Assembly (NCBI RefSeq): GCF_002368395.1
Contig: NZ_AP018254.1
Location: forward strand, 806,001 to 870,000
Origin: Calothrix sp. NIES-3974
Lineage (GTDB): Bacteria > Cyanobacteriota > Cyanobacteriia > Cyanobacteriales > Nostocaceae
Direction of reading: 5' to 3'
DNA length: 64,000 nt
The position numbers and the translations under genes are program-made. The notes beneath the pieces are model-generated. The model saw only the letters and a list, made by a program, of their open reading frames with translations, searched no databases and was not told the origin of the DNA. Of the stretch, positions 37,358-48,327 are shown piece after piece. Position 1 is the stretch's first letter, and each line of letters begins with the position of its first letter.

Positions 37358-38549
37358 TGGTAACCTCTAAATTTTGGTGATTAACTGATTACTTAACTAT
37401 TGATGATTCAATATGTTTGTATATACTGCAACGCTACTGATTTACAAAGTATGTTCTCAATTCAGCATACTATTACCTAAATTTTGTTTGAGCAGTGACT
37501 TGAAGACTGTAATTATCCTTTTTTGACAGTAGGAATTGATATTAGCTAATTTGCCAATTAATCTGAACTAAACAATATCAAGTTTATCTGCTGGAAAACT
37601 TCTGGATGTATGTTGAATCTCTGGGAGACATAGTAATACAATCGAGATACTCTAATTTCAGCACCTCAATTTCAGTACGGGTGTCTCCTCGACTGGGGAT
37701 ATAGGGTCTGTTTAGGTCAATACCCGCAAACAACGCATAAATTCACCTCAAAAAGTTTCATGGGGTACAAGGAAGCGAGCAGTACCAGCCAGGAACACAG
37801 ATGAATTTATCACATGCAGGGGATGCGAAAACTCTTTGGTTCCTCTCAATGCCTACGAAGTTAGCTGACGGGCTAGAGTTGAGAGATACTCTCCTTTTTG
37901 TTGCAGTGCAACCTTCAGGTTTGCCCCAAACAATGGTTCCTCCGTTCCAGGATTACTGACAATATTTTAATTTAGTTTGTTGTCAAGTTTTTTGGATTAG
38001 GCTGACTTCCTCATGAAATTATACACCATCCTATCACATTCTGTTTATAATTTTGTATTATTGATATTCAGCCCTTTTTCTATTCAGTTTGGCTGAACTG
38101 ATTTGCGGGGCGTATCCCTTACTTGTGAGAAATGCAATTTTGGTCTCTGTATTCGTTCCCTAGACTTTTTCTGCAAGCCCGATTGAGAACAATATAGGCA
38201 ATTTCCTGTTGATCAGTCTATATTGTCTCTATGCTGTGGTTTCGATGGAGACATACTTCTTTTGGCTGTTGGTCTGGTGAGGTGATTTTCCGTTGATTTT
38301 TGGTTCCCTGCTCAAAGGTTGTTGGAAAAGCCCTATTGTATTTCATGGCTAGTTCAGGGTGGGGAAATGGTTATCTTGGGAGACTTAGTTTTTCTGTGGG
38401 GTAGCTTCTTGGTGTACACCTAAACCCTAGATAATTTCTCCCATTACACTTCAGTCAGAAATGTATGATTATGCTTTCTCAAACTTTTCCACCATCCTTG
38501 AGGACTCGTGCTTTACTAATCTCAAGTCTCTAAATTTCAAGTTAAAAAT
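37358..38549. other. Long divergent spacer, 1192 bases
   Basis: The left part is the leader of the ion transporter: about 480 bases between the riboswitch and the GTG start. The right part (37980-38549) holds ACAATATAG/CTATATTGT inverted repeats near 38190-38230 and an insertion-sequence-end-like CTGCAAGCCC at 38172. The promoter of lnt is probably close to its start but not clear. Confidence 0.6.
37838..37955 (-). ncRNA. c-di-AMP riboswitch (ydaO/yuaA type)
   Basis: Read on the minus strand, the segment contains GGAACGGAGGAACCA, TTTGGGGC, CTGAAGGTTG, GGAGAG and then GCCCGTCAGCTAACTTCGTA followed by GGC and GAGAGGAACC. The GTCAGCTAAC(T/C)TCGTAGGC block is the signature of the ydaO/yuaA aptamer, which binds c-di-AMP. 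It points at the ion transporter gene (start 37357). In bacteria this riboswitch typically turns off potassium and osmolyte transport or wall genes when c-di-AMP is high. A possible expression platform, GGAGACA with TGTCTCC, lies between it and the gene. Confidence 0.88.
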
Positions 38550-38555
38550 TTGGGA

Positions 38556-40166
38556 ATGCAATCACACAGAGTTAAGAAAAGTTTATTTAATCAGTATTTG
38601 CTCATTCTAGTTACCGGAATGGGTATGGGTATAACAGTTCCCCCTGTCAATGCTTGGATTTTAGCGTGGATGGCTTTAGTTCCATTGTGGGTTGTGCTTG
38701 TTAAACACCCCCATAAATCACCTGGGAAAAAGTTTTTGGTTGGTGCTGTGTGGGGAATTGGCTATCATGGTACGGCTTTATCTTGGATTACTGGACTACA
38801 CCCTTTGACTTGGATGGGGATTCCTTGGTTGGGGAGTGTGGCGATCGCATTTTTTGCTTGGTTGTTTATTACTCTCTGGGGTGCTTTGCTGGTTGGTTGT
38901 TGGACAAGTTTATTTGCTGGGGTAATTTCGAGTTTATCTGCTGGGAATCAACCTAGTGGGATTCCGATACCATTGGTGGTATTGACGCGTTTATTTTTAG
39001 GTGCAGGTTTGTGGTGTTTGTTAGAAAATATCTGGATGTTGGGACCGTTGTGGTGGACAACCCTTGCTTATACCCAATCTCCCCATAATTTGGTGATTTT
39101 ACATCTGGGACAGCTATCGGGAACTAGTGCGGTGACGAGTGTGATTGTGGGTGTTAATGGTTTGATAGCTGAAGTTTGTTTGTTGATGTCAGATTCGGCT
39201 ACTAAGTCTAGTAAATCTACGCTAAAATACCAATTTTTTTATACCTTACCCGCCGCTTTATTTATTTGCACCCATTTACTGGGTTTTTACTTATATATCC
39301 AACCTTTGAATGAACAAGCTAGTGCTGCGCTACAAGTTGGTGTGATTCAGGGAAATGTACCGAATCGAATTAAGTTTGATGGGGATGGTTTGCGTCGCGC
39401 TTTAACTGGATATACCCGTGGTTACGAACAACTTGCGTATACAGGGGTGGATGCGGTTTTGACCCCTGAAGGTGCATTACCGTTTTTCTTGAGGGATATT
39501 CGCTCCAGTTCTTTGGTAAAAGCGGTGGAACAACGGGGTGTAATTGCTTGGATTGGGGGATTCGCGGAACGTGCAAATACTGATACCTATGCCAATAGTT
39601 TATTTACCTTTGGCAAAAATGGTTTATTACCGCAGCGCTACGAAAAACATAAATTAGTCCCCTTGGGGGAATATATTCCCCTAGAGGAGTTTTTTGGTCA
39701 ATTTATCCGTCGTCTTTCCCCAGTGACAGCACGTCAAGTTCCCGGTAAAAGCGAACAAATATTTTCCACTCCCTTTGGAATCGCGATCGCGGGTATTTGT
39801 TATGAATCGGCTTTTCCGGAACTGTTTCGTCGTCAAGCTGCTGCGGGGGGAGAATTTATCCTTACTGCTTCTAATAATGACCCCTACAGCGCAGCCATGC
39901 AAATGCAACACCATGCTCACGATCTCATGCGAGCAATTGAAACTGACCGTTGGGCTGTACGGGCGACGAATACAGGTTTGTCGGGTTTTGTCAACCCCCA
40001 CGGTAAAACTTTGTGGATTTCTCAGCACCGTACCTACGCCATCCACTCGGAAACCATTTATCGTCGCACCACCCAAACTCCCTATGTGAAATGGGGGGAC
40101 TGGTTAACACCTACCTTGCTGGGGTTAGGGATAATTTGTTGGCTGTTAACTATTTTTTACAAATAA
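38556..40166 (+). CDS. lnt: Apolipoprotein N-acyltransferase
   Basis: About 536 residues; ATG 38556 is preferred to an in-frame TTG at 38550. The N-terminal third has several membrane spans; the C-terminal nitrilase-like domain has the catalytic triad: Glu in VLTPEGALPFF, Lys in YEKHKLVPLGEYIPL and Cys in AIAGICYESAFPELFR. It adds a third acyl chain to lipoproteins at the periplasmic face of the membrane. Consistent with lipoproteins such as the one at 1864. Confidence 0.95.
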   Translation: MQSHRVKKSLFNQYLLILVTGMGMGITVPPVNAWILAWMALVPLWVVLVKHPHKSPGKKFLVGAVWGIGYHGTALSWITGLHPLTWMGIPWLGSVAIAFFAWLFITLWGALLVGCWTSLFAGVISSLSAGNQPSGIPIPLVVLTRLFLGAGLWCLLENIWMLGPLWWTTLAYTQSPHNLVILHLGQLSGTSAVTSVIVGVNGLIAEVCLLMSDSATKSSKSTLKYQFFYTLPAALFICTHLLGFYLYIQPLNEQASAALQVGVIQGNVPNRIKFDGDGLRRALTGYTRGYEQLAYTGVDAVLTPEGALPFFLRDIRSSSLVKAVEQRGVIAWIGGFAERANTDTYANSLFTFGKNGLLPQRYEKHKLVPLGEYIPLEEFFGQFIRRLSPVTARQVPGKSEQIFSTPFGIAIAGICYESAFPELFRRQAAAGGEFILTASNNDPYSAAMQMQHHAHDLMRAIETDRWAVRATNTGLSGFVNPHGKTLWISQHRTYAIHSETIYRRTTQTPYVKWGDWLTPTLLGLGIICWLLTIFYK

Positions 40167-40704
40167 CCTGTCGCATTTTCCGCATATTTGCGGGTAATTC
40201 AAAATTCATGGCTTGCTGAATGAATATTGAGGGTACGGGAATGGTTGGAGTTGCTCTCACGGCGTACTTCAGGATTGTCCCCTGGGCAAAATCCTTTAAC
40301 TCGATATTGGCGGTAAAATCGTGGAAACTACCCTTTTCCAAGCGAAATTGGATTCTTTGTCCTAAATCTTCCACCACCTGAAGATATATTTCTACTTGGG
40401 CGGAGAAAAATAGGAAGGCTTTTTGTGCTGCTTGATACAAACGCTTGACCTCACCCCTTTGTATTACTTCGCTACGGGTGATATCGGGAAAGTACTGGAC
40501 CCAGGAGGGATAATCCGTTAACTTTTGCCAAACCTGCGATCGCGTTAGGGGTAAATACATCCACGCAGTCACCGCACCCCCCCAAGCATTATGACTCTCG
40601 GTTTCGACAATCACCTCACCTTGGATTAACATCCTTTGTTGCTCCGGGTTCCAAGGTTGTTCAGCAGCAAACATTGTTAAGTCGGTTGGGAATGAGGCTG
40701 TCAT
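40150..40704 (-). CDS. SRPBCC (START/cyclase-like) protein
   Basis: The 184-residue protein has a START-type hydrophobic-pocket fold: MYLPLTRSQVWQKLTDYPSW at about 68-87, followed by VQYFPDITRSEVIQ and RIQFRLEKGSFHDFTANIEL. Polyketide cyclases and lipid-binding proteins share this fold; function here is unknown. Its end overlaps the 3' end of lnt by 17 bases in convergent orientation. Confidence 0.82.
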   Translation of the reverse strand: MTASFPTDLTMFAAEQPWNPEQQRMLIQGEVIVETESHNAWGGAVTAWMYLPLTRSQVWQKLTDYPSWVQYFPDITRSEVIQRGEVKRLYQAAQKAFLFFSAQVEIYLQVVEDLGQRIQFRLEKGSFHDFTANIELKDFAQGTILKYAVRATPTIPVPSIFIQQAMNFELPANMRKMRQVICKK

Positions 40705-41684
40705 ACTTTGATTACACTCCTATGGCACATCCACAATAAATAGTTAGTAACTTTATCTTTCAGGACTTGTTGGTTTAAGTGTTAACTATATTTCAAACTT
40801 TTTAATTTCACCAACGGTATCCACCCCCAATCAGTAGCCTAATTATGACTCCACCTAAATATACAGCTTGTCCGGAAATAGACATTGCTAAACCTATTTT
40901 TTCCCTCAAAATTTACCAAAACTATGTATTTTTTGTGACTTGAGATTGATTGCCGTAATTATACAGTCCCAACTTAAATCAAGTTCAATATAGCATCATT
41001 ATGATGAATTTAGTTAGGAATGACAATTTGGTGATCAATCCGTGAAAATATTCAGAAATAAAGCTTGTGGGAATTTATGTCCATCAATATCACGAGGAAT
41101 TTACAGATTCGTTATCTATACTTAATACAGACTCAATTGAGTAACTGATTTTGCATATACATCTCCACAAATACTTAAAGATAAAAGCCCAATGCTTCAT
41201 CCTATCTTCATGATTTAAAATTTGGGATTATGAGACGGAGGGGATAAAAAATTAATTTCTATTCAAAATCACCCTTCCACATCCATAGAAGATATGTAGC
41301 AGTATTTTCGACGAAAAGGCTGCGCGTACCCGCAGGATAATCCAATTCAACCTGGTACTCCACCACATTAACTTTGCGCTAGAAGCATTTGTTCCCTTTC
41401 TCCCCCTACTTCCCTGGAGACTACCCACCGGGTCGTCTCGACTTCCGTTATGCGGTGGTCAAATATTGGGGTATGTCTAGTTACTGGGGGGAAATACTAG
41501 GATAAAATCGAAGAACCAGTATTTGTCAGTAAGAGAGGATAGGGGGGTGAAAAAATTAGATTTACTGGTACGGATAGCAAATATAGTTAGATAATTAGGT
41601 CAAAAGTACAGAAAAACTCTAGTTTGATGCTGCTGACTGCTGTCAAAATTTTCTGTTTGCAAAAATAATCAGGAGTAGGAAATT
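40705..41684. other. Long spacer, 980 bases
   Basis: Mostly A+T-rich without repeats until 41400, where a CTTCCCTGG run and a degenerate GACTACCCACCGGGTCGTC palindrome occur (41417-41439). I find no gene or RNA that I can support. Confidence 0.5.
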
Positions 41685-41888
41685 GTGAGTCAATCATCAA
41701 AGCTCAATCAAAAGCTGACCCAAATCTTCGGTATGTTTTTGGGTATTGCGATCGCGGTTTGGGTGATGCGTGGTTTCGGAATTCCGTTTTTAACTGCTTT
41801 ACCAGGTGGTCTGATTCTGCTGCTGTTTGTGATTGCGATCACTTTTGGGGTGCTTTCCTATCTGCAAAAAACTTGGTGGCGTTTTTAA
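41685..41888 (+). CDS. Small two-span membrane protein
   Basis: A 67-residue protein starting with GTG, preceded by AGGAGTAGGAAAT. It has spans at about 13-29 and 37-57 separated by a short loop, and a basic/aromatic end (YLQKTWWRF). No family is recognised. Its two hydrophobic segments and RBS make coding likely. A GCGATCGC site lies inside. Confidence 0.6.
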   Translation: MSQSSKLNQKLTQIFGMFLGIAIAVWVMRGFGIPFLTALPGGLILLLFVIAITFGVLSYLQKTWWRF

Positions 41889-42393
41889 ATATATCAGGAT
41901 AGAGGATACAGGAGAAAAGGCTTTTTGCATTTAAGTTGTGTGTTCACTTTTTTTGACAGGTGACAGTACCTTGGGAAAGGCTTTAGCTATAACAAATCCT
42001 GCATTTTGAGCAAGGGAGTGACAAGTTTTGACTAATAGGTTAATTTGCCTAATAATCCCTACCCCCGTCACGGAAGAGTCACTGAAAGTTTTCGGAGTTT
42101 GTTCCTAGTCCGGGGAATGTATGTGGATTTTAGTGTATTTGTCCCCATCTTAGTTCAACACAACTAAAGAAAAAAACAGGTGATGTTTACAAATAAGATG
42201 AATTTAATGGAACAGACCGCTAATCCTTTTTATTCATTTTGATGGATGTAAATAATGTGACTATGTTGATTGCTAATTTCAAAAGGGAACAGATACTCCC
42301 GCGACCACGGTCAGCACAACCCTCCTGTATCCTACTTTCTTTATAATACATAGGGCGAAATTAGATTGAATCAGAGCTATTATTGGGAATCTC
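41889..42393. other. Spacer upstream of the giant kinase, 505 bases
   Basis: Holds copy B of the TTTCTCAC repeat, degenerate at both ends (41997-42116), and an A+T-rich leader. No clear promoter pair is visible. Confidence 0.5.
41997..42116 (+). repeat. TTTCTCAC...GTGAGAAA dispersed repeat, copy B
   Basis: The body GTGACAAGTTTTGACTAATA matches copy A; both ends have diverged. It carries an inserted CCCCCGTCACGG. Confidence 0.5.
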
Positions 42394-45300
42394 ATGACAA
42401 TTACCGCAGATAATTTCAAAATTTTAATAGTAGATGATGGCTATGAAACCCTAGGATTTTTATCTGAGTTGTTGTCTGCCTATAATTATCAAGTTGAGAC
42501 TACAACATCGGGATTCGTTGCCTTAGAAATTGCTGCAAATTGGCAACCCAATTTAATTTTGCTTGACCTGAAAATGCCAGAAATTGATGGTTACAAAGTT
42601 TGTGAAAGGTTACAAAGCAATCCCCAAACCCAGACTATACCAGTAATTTTTATTAGTGTTTTAAATGAGGTTGAGGATAGAATTCAAGCTCTGAAAATGG
42701 GAGCGATTGATTATATTTGTAAGCCGTTACATCCGGAGGAGATTCTGTTACGGGTTGCCAATCAGGTAAAAATTCAACTTCTTCAATCCCAACTACAGGA
42801 AAAAAATCAAGAATTAAAGCAAGAAGTGGTTGCCAAGGAAGCTCTGGCTGAGGAATTAAGTGCGAGTCAAAAAGAATTAGAATCAATTTTTAATTCGGCA
42901 CAAATTGGAATTTGCTTAACTGATATTCGTGGTAATATCCTCAAAGTAAATCCAGCCTATTGTCAGTTATATGGCTTTTCTCCCCAGGAATTAATTGGAC
43001 AAAATTTAAGTTTCCGAATAGCCGAATCAACGCCAAAACAACAATATATAAATACCAATACTTTTTATCATCAATTAGACCAATCAGAAAGCTCATCTCC
43101 CCCAAATTATCCTTCGATTTACTGTGAACAAATCCACCGTCGTCGTGATAATTCTCCCATATACGTAGATTCAAGAACCCAAAGGTTTACCACCCAATCC
43201 GGTGAACAATTTGCGGTGACGACGGTGATGGATATTAGTGATAAAAAATATGCAATGAATATCCGCCAAGCGAGGGAAAATAATTTGGCAATTTTGGTGG
43301 AGGTTCAACAACAACTACTCATTTTTGAAAATCGTAAATATACTTACCAAGCCATTGTTGAACTACTGGGGAATACAGCTAAAGCTAGTCGTATTTATGT
43401 ATTTGAAAATCATCGAGATGAAAATGGCTGCTTAGTTACTAGTCAACAAGCAGAATGGTGTGCTCCGGGAATTACACCTACAATTCATCAAGATAACTTA
43501 CAGAATTTATCCTATGATGAATTTTTGCCCCGTTGGTTAGAAATATTGAGTCGTGGCAGTATCCTATCAGGTGTTGTGGCCGATTTTCCCGCATCAGAAC
43601 GGGAAGTTTTGCAGCCACAGGGTATATTATCAATTCTGGTGATTCCCATAATTGTGAAAAACGAATTTGTCGGCTTTATTGGTTTCGATAACTGTGTCAG
43701 TACGAAAATTTGGGAAACTGCGGATATTGATTTTCTACAAGCAGTAGCTACAGCAATTTCTTTAGCCTATGAACGCCAAGAAGCTCAGAAACAACTACAA
43801 CGGCAATTAAAACGGAGTTTACTCATCAGGGAAATCACGAGTAAAATTCGTTCCCAATTAGACACGCAAAAAATCCTCACTACGGCGGCCAAGCAAATAG
43901 GAGCGGCTTTAGGAAGTAGTCGGGTGTTGATTCACGTTTACCATTCCCTCCCCATTCCCCAGGTTCCCATTCTGGCGGAATTTCTCGCACCTGGATATGG
44001 GTCTGTGAAAAATGTGCATATTCCTGTGCTGGGAAATGCCCATGTATCTAAAGTTTTAAGTCAAGATGGGGCAGTTGTGTCTAGGGATGTGTACACAGAG
44101 CCATTATTAGGGGAGGCGATCGCAATTTGTGAATCTTTGCAGGTAAAATCCCTCTTGGCGGTGCGAACCTCTTCTAAGGGGGAAGCCAACGGGATGATTT
44201 GTTTGCACCAATGTGATCGCTTTCGTGATTGGAGTCCGGAGGAAGTGGAGTTAATTGAGTCGATTGCCGCTCAGTTGGGAATTGGGTTGGCCCATGCTAA
44301 ACTGTTAGAACAGGAGCAAAAAGCAAGGGTCGGATTAGACCGCCAAAATTTGCGGTTACAGGCAGAAATTTACGAACGACAACAAGCAGAAGCGGCTCTA
44401 CGGGAAAGTGCCCAAAAGTTGCGTCGTCACAATTTGGAATTGACCCGGTTGACGAAAAATCGAGTTTTGTTTGAGTCAGATTTGCTCACCGCAGTTCGGG
44501 AAATTACCGTCGCTGCCGTCGAAAATTTAGAGGTGGAACGGGCTAGTGTGTGGTTATATAATGATACCCACGAATATATCGAATGTTGTCAGTACTACTC
44601 ACAGAGTCAGGGTAAACACGGGAAAGACCCCCGTCGCTTTTTGTTAACAAACTATCCTGTGTATTTGCAAGCTCTTGAGAGTGAGCAGTTTGTCGTCACT
44701 GAAGATCCACAAGGAGACCCGCGATTGCGGGAGTTGATAGCCGATTATTTTATCCCCGACCGCATTACTGCCAAAATTTCCATCCCGGTGCGGTTGTCGG
44801 GGACAATGGTGGGAATATTTTGTGTGGAGCAAATTGGTCAACCCCATACCTGGAGACAGGAGGATATTAGTTTTGCTCGCGCTTTGGCAGATATGCTGTC
44901 CTTGATTTTGGAAATGCGATCGCGTCAACAGGCAGAACAAGCTCGGATTGCCAGCGAAGCCAGGTTAAATGCCTTTTTTAATGGCGCACCGGTGGGGATG
45001 TGCATTATTGATCGGCAATTACGATATGTGCAAATTAATGATATTTTGGCTCAAGTCAATGAATTGCATGTTAAACATCATATTGGTAAAACCATTGAGG
45101 AGGTAATTCCCCATTTAAGTGGACAAATCGAGCCAATTTGTTCGCAGGTGTTGCAACAAAACCTACCGATTCTCAACCAGGAAGTTAGTGCTGCTTCCCT
45201 AAATCAACCGGATGTCCTGCGGGATTTTATTATTTCCTATTTTCCCATTCCCGACGAAGATGGGCAACCCTGCGGCGTTGGTATTGTGTTAGTCGAAATT

Positions 45301-48111
45301 ACGGCCCGTAAACAAGCCGAACGGGAGCTACAACGGGTGAGTGAACGGTTACAGCTATTATTAACTTCCAGTGGTGCAACCCTATTTAGCTGTCAACCCA
45401 CAGAAAATCTAGAAATCACCTTTGTTAGTCCTAACGTCAGCGAAGTCTTTAACTACCACCCCGATGAAATATTATATCATCCTTCCTTTTGGGCATCCCG
45501 CATCCATCCAGAAGACCGCGATCGCATTTTCCGCAACTTCTCCCAATTATTTACCCAGGGTTTCCATAACCACGATTATCGCTTTTTACATGGTGATGGT
45601 AGCTACCATTGGGTGAACACCCAACTGCGCCTATTTTGTGACCCAGAAACCAGTGAGCCATTGGAAATAGTTGGTTACAGCATTGATATCAGCGAACGTA
45701 AAAAAACTGAATTAGCCCTACAGGAAAGTCAACGTCGCTACCGTAACTTGGCGGAGGCATCCCCAGTTGTGATTTTCCATGCGGATACCCAGGGTAACTG
45801 GTTTTATACCAATCCCCGTTGGCAGGAGTTAACTGGACAGGAACCAGCTACAGCCCAGGGACAAGGGTGGATGACTGCTATTCATCCCCAAGACCGCGAT
45901 CGCATTCGCCACCAGTGGCAAAAAGCAGTAAATGCGGTCGCTGCCTGTGATTTAGAATACAGAATCATGGGTAATGGGAAAACCGCCTGGGTAATTAGCC
46001 AGGTATTGCCGGAATTTGATGAAAACAACCAACACCTGGGATTTATCGGTACTATTACTGATATCACGGAACGCCATCAAGCCGAGATTGCCCTACAAGA
46101 AAGTGCGGAAAGGGAACGAGCTGTTACCCGTGCCATTACCAGGATGCGACAAACCCTGAATATCGAGACAATTTTTGCTGCTACTACTGAAGAGCTACGA
46201 CAAGTTTTAAATTGCGATCGCGTTGTGGTCTATCAGTTTAACCCGGATTGGAGTGGCCAATTCGTCGCTGAGTCGGTAGGTCGGGAATGGCGATCGCTTT
46301 TACGTACAGATGCAGATTGGGGAGGGGAATTAGTTGGGGATGATAAATGTACCTTAAAAGACATGACCTGTTACGACAGTCCGATTATCGATACCTACCT
46401 CCAAACGACCAGAGGGGGAGCCTATGCCCAAGGAAAAGGGTTTCTCTGTGTACCGGATATTTATGCAGCTGGTTTTCAAACTTGTTACATTGAATTGCTG
46501 GAACAGTTCCAAGCCCGTGCCTATATTACAGTACCGATTTTTTGTGGTGAAAAACTTTGGGGACTACTAGCTAGTTATCAAAATTCCAGTGCGCGAAAAT
46601 GGCATAGTGGGGAAATTAGTATAGTTGTGCAAATAGGTAATCAATTAGGGGTAGCCTTGCAGCAAGTGCAACAATCCCAAGCACTGCAAAAGGCAGTGAT
46701 CGCGGCAGATGCGGCAAACCGAGCTAAAAGCGAATTTTTAGCAAATATGAGCCACGAATTGCGCACACCCCTCAATGCCATTCTGGGATTTACCCAACTC
46801 ATGCACCGCGACACCAGTCTCTCGGCAGAAATTCGGGAAAATTTAGGTATTATTAATCGAGCTGGTGAACATTTGCTCAACTTGATTAATGATATTCTGG
46901 AAATGTCAAAAATTGAAGCTGGACGCAGCCAAGTTAATATTACCTGCTTTGATTTTTATCGCTTTCTCGAAAATCTGCAAAAGCTCCTCGCAGATCGAGC
47001 TGCTGTGAAAAATCTCGAATTTCAAGTTGAAATCGCCAAGGATATTCCCCCCTATATTCAAACCGACCAAAGCAAACTCCGTCAGGTACTATTAAACTTG
47101 ATTGGTAATGCCATTAAATTTACCTCCAAAGGGAAAGTAGAGGTTGGTGTCAATTGGCAACAAACCTGTGAAATTGAATTTACCGTCAGCGACACCGGTC
47201 CAGGAATCGAAGCTACAGAATTAGACCTCCTATTTGAAGCTTTTGTCCAAACCCAAACTGGACGTAATTCCCAACAAGGAACAGGTCTAGGACTAGCAAT
47301 TAGTCGTAAATATGTGGAATTAATGGGAGGAAGAATGTGGGTGGATAGTCAGGTGGGGGTTGGTAGTAAATTTAGCTTTGTTATCCCCGTGAGTGTGACG
47401 GATAATGGGGAATGTGAAGACCAATCTCACCAGCAAATTCGCAGTTTGGCAGCCAATCAAACTCGTAATAAAATTCTTGTGGTTGATGATGCTAAAGACA
47501 GCCGACTGTTCCTCGTGAGATTATTAACATCAGTCGGATTTCAAGTTCGGGAAGCCTCTAACGGAGAAGAAGCGATCGCCATTTGGCAACAATGGTATCC
47601 GGATTTAATTTTCATGGATATGCGGATGCCGATTATGGACGGTTATACAGCCACCACCACCATCAAAAATCGAGTTAGAGAAGATAATCATCCCCAGCCG
47701 ATTATTATCGCCCTCACCGCCAATGCTTTTGCGGAACAAAAACAAGAAATGCTGGCAGCTGGATGTGACGATTTAATTAATAAACCTTTAAACACACAAA
47801 TTCTTTTCCAAAAATTACAAACCCATCTGCAAGTCGAATATTTGTACGATGATACCAACCGGGAAACTGATACCAGCATCAATGCTTCCCAACCCTCGAC
47901 AAACTCTCTGTCAGACATCCCAAACCTGATTACCCAAATGCCTAAGTCTTGGCGAGAACAACTTTTCCATGCAGCAGCTAGTTGCAGCGATAACTTAATC
48001 CTGGAATTACTCACCGAAATCCCACCAGAACAGCAAATCTTAACCACATACCTTACTGAACTAGCCTTAAATTTCCAATTTGAAAAAATTATCGAATTAA
48101 ATAATTTGTAA
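42394..48111 (+). CDS. 1905-residue hybrid sensor kinase with REC, PAS, GAF, HisKA, HATPase, REC
   Basis: Domains in order (approximate residues): receiver with Asp58 (8-122), PAS (160-290), three GAF (295-465, 472-640, 685-845), three PAS (856-972, 982-1105, 1114-1230), a fourth GAF (1240-1422), HisKA with His1454 in [15 protein letters not shown], HATPase_c (1550-1668; [19 protein letters not shown]) and a receiver with Asp1742 (1691-1812). The fourth GAF has FQTCYIELLEQFQARAYI, with Cys1364 where cyanobacteriochromes attach their bilin, so it may be a photoreceptor. No membrane span. A tail of about 90 residues ends the protein. Confidence 0.93.
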   Translation: MTITADNFKILIVDDGYETLGFLSELLSAYNYQVETTTSGFVALEIAANWQPNLILLDLKMPEIDGYKVCERLQSNPQTQTIPVIFISVLNEVEDRIQALKMGAIDYICKPLHPEEILLRVANQVKIQLLQSQLQEKNQELKQEVVAKEALAEELSASQKELESIFNSAQIGICLTDIRGNILKVNPAYCQLYGFSPQELIGQNLSFRIAESTPKQQYINTNTFYHQLDQSESSSPPNYPSIYCEQIHRRRDNSPIYVDSRTQRFTTQSGEQFAVTTVMDISDKKYAMNIRQARENNLAILVEVQQQLLIFENRKYTYQAIVELLGNTAKASRIYVFENHRDENGCLVTSQQAEWCAPGITPTIHQDNLQNLSYDEFLPRWLEILSRGSILSGVVADFPASEREVLQPQGILSILVIPIIVKNEFVGFIGFDNCVSTKIWETADIDFLQAVATAISLAYERQEAQKQLQRQLKRSLLIREITSKIRSQLDTQKILTTAAKQIGAALGSSRVLIHVYHSLPIPQVPILAEFLAPGYGSVKNVHIPVLGNAHVSKVLSQDGAVVSRDVYTEPLLGEAIAICESLQVKSLLAVRTSSKGEANGMICLHQCDRFRDWSPEEVELIESIAAQLGIGLAHAKLLEQEQKARVGLDRQNLRLQAEIYERQQAEAALRESAQKLRRHNLELTRLTKNRVLFESDLLTAVREITVAAVENLEVERASVWLYNDTHEYIECCQYYSQSQGKHGKDPRRFLLTNYPVYLQALESEQFVVTEDPQGDPRLRELIADYFIPDRITAKISIPVRLSGTMVGIFCVEQIGQPHTWRQEDISFARALADMLSLILEMRSRQQAEQARIASEARLNAFFNGAPVGMCIIDRQLRYVQINDILAQVNELHVKHHIGKTIEEVIPHLSGQIEPICSQVLQQNLPILNQEVSAASLNQPDVLRDFIISYFPIPDEDGQPCGVGIVLVEITARKQAERELQRVSERLQLLLTSSGATLFSCQPTENLEITFVSPNVSEVFNYHPDEILYHPSFWASRIHPEDRDRIFRNFSQLFTQGFHNHDYRFLHGDGSYHWVNTQLRLFCDPETSEPLEIVGYSIDISERKKTELALQESQRRYRNLAEASPVVIFHADTQGNWFYTNPRWQELTGQEPATAQGQGWMTAIHPQDRDRIRHQWQKAVNAVAACDLEYRIMGNGKTAWVISQVLPEFDENNQHLGFIGTITDITERHQAEIALQESAERERAVTRAITRMRQTLNIETIFAATTEELRQVLNCDRVVVYQFNPDWSGQFVAESVGREWRSLLRTDADWGGELVGDDKCTLKDMTCYDSPIIDTYLQTTRGGAYAQGKGFLCVPDIYAAGFQTCYIELLEQFQARAYITVPIFCGEKLWGLLASYQNSSARKWHSGEISIVVQIGNQLGVALQQVQQSQALQKAVIAADAANRAKSEFLANMSHELRTPLNAILGFTQLMHRDTSLSAEIRENLGIINRAGEHLLNLINDILEMSKIEAGRSQVNITCFDFYRFLENLQKLLADRAAVKNLEFQVEIAKDIPPYIQTDQSKLRQVLLNLIGNAIKFTSKGKVEVGVNWQQTCEIEFTVSDTGPGIEATELDLLFEAFVQTQTGRNSQQGTGLGLAISRKYVELMGGRMWVDSQVGVGSKFSFVIPVSVTDNGECEDQSHQQIRSLAANQTRNKILVVDDAKDSRLFLVRLLTSVGFQVREASNGEEAIAIWQQWYPDLIFMDMRMPIMDGYTATTTIKNRVREDNHPQPIIIALTANAFAEQKQEMLAAGCDDLINKPLNTQILFQKLQTHLQVEYLYDDTNRETDTSINASQPSTNSLSDIPNLITQMPKSWREQLFHAAASCSDNLILELLTEIPPEQQILTTYLTELALNFQFEKIIELNNL

Positions 48112-48327
48112 ATACCCAGATCAAATCACCGAAGTCATGCAAAAATTGGATTGAGTAGTTTTATTCGTAGTACAAGTCGGTAAAGCTGCCCTAATGACAA
48201 TCTATCGTCTTGAGTGGCTTCTGCCGACATACTACTTTTCTCGACAAAAGCCCCACTCCAACCCTCAATGTTCTATTAAACCCCAGTATCATGAAAAATA
48301 GATGAAATTTAGATGAGAATTTTTTCA

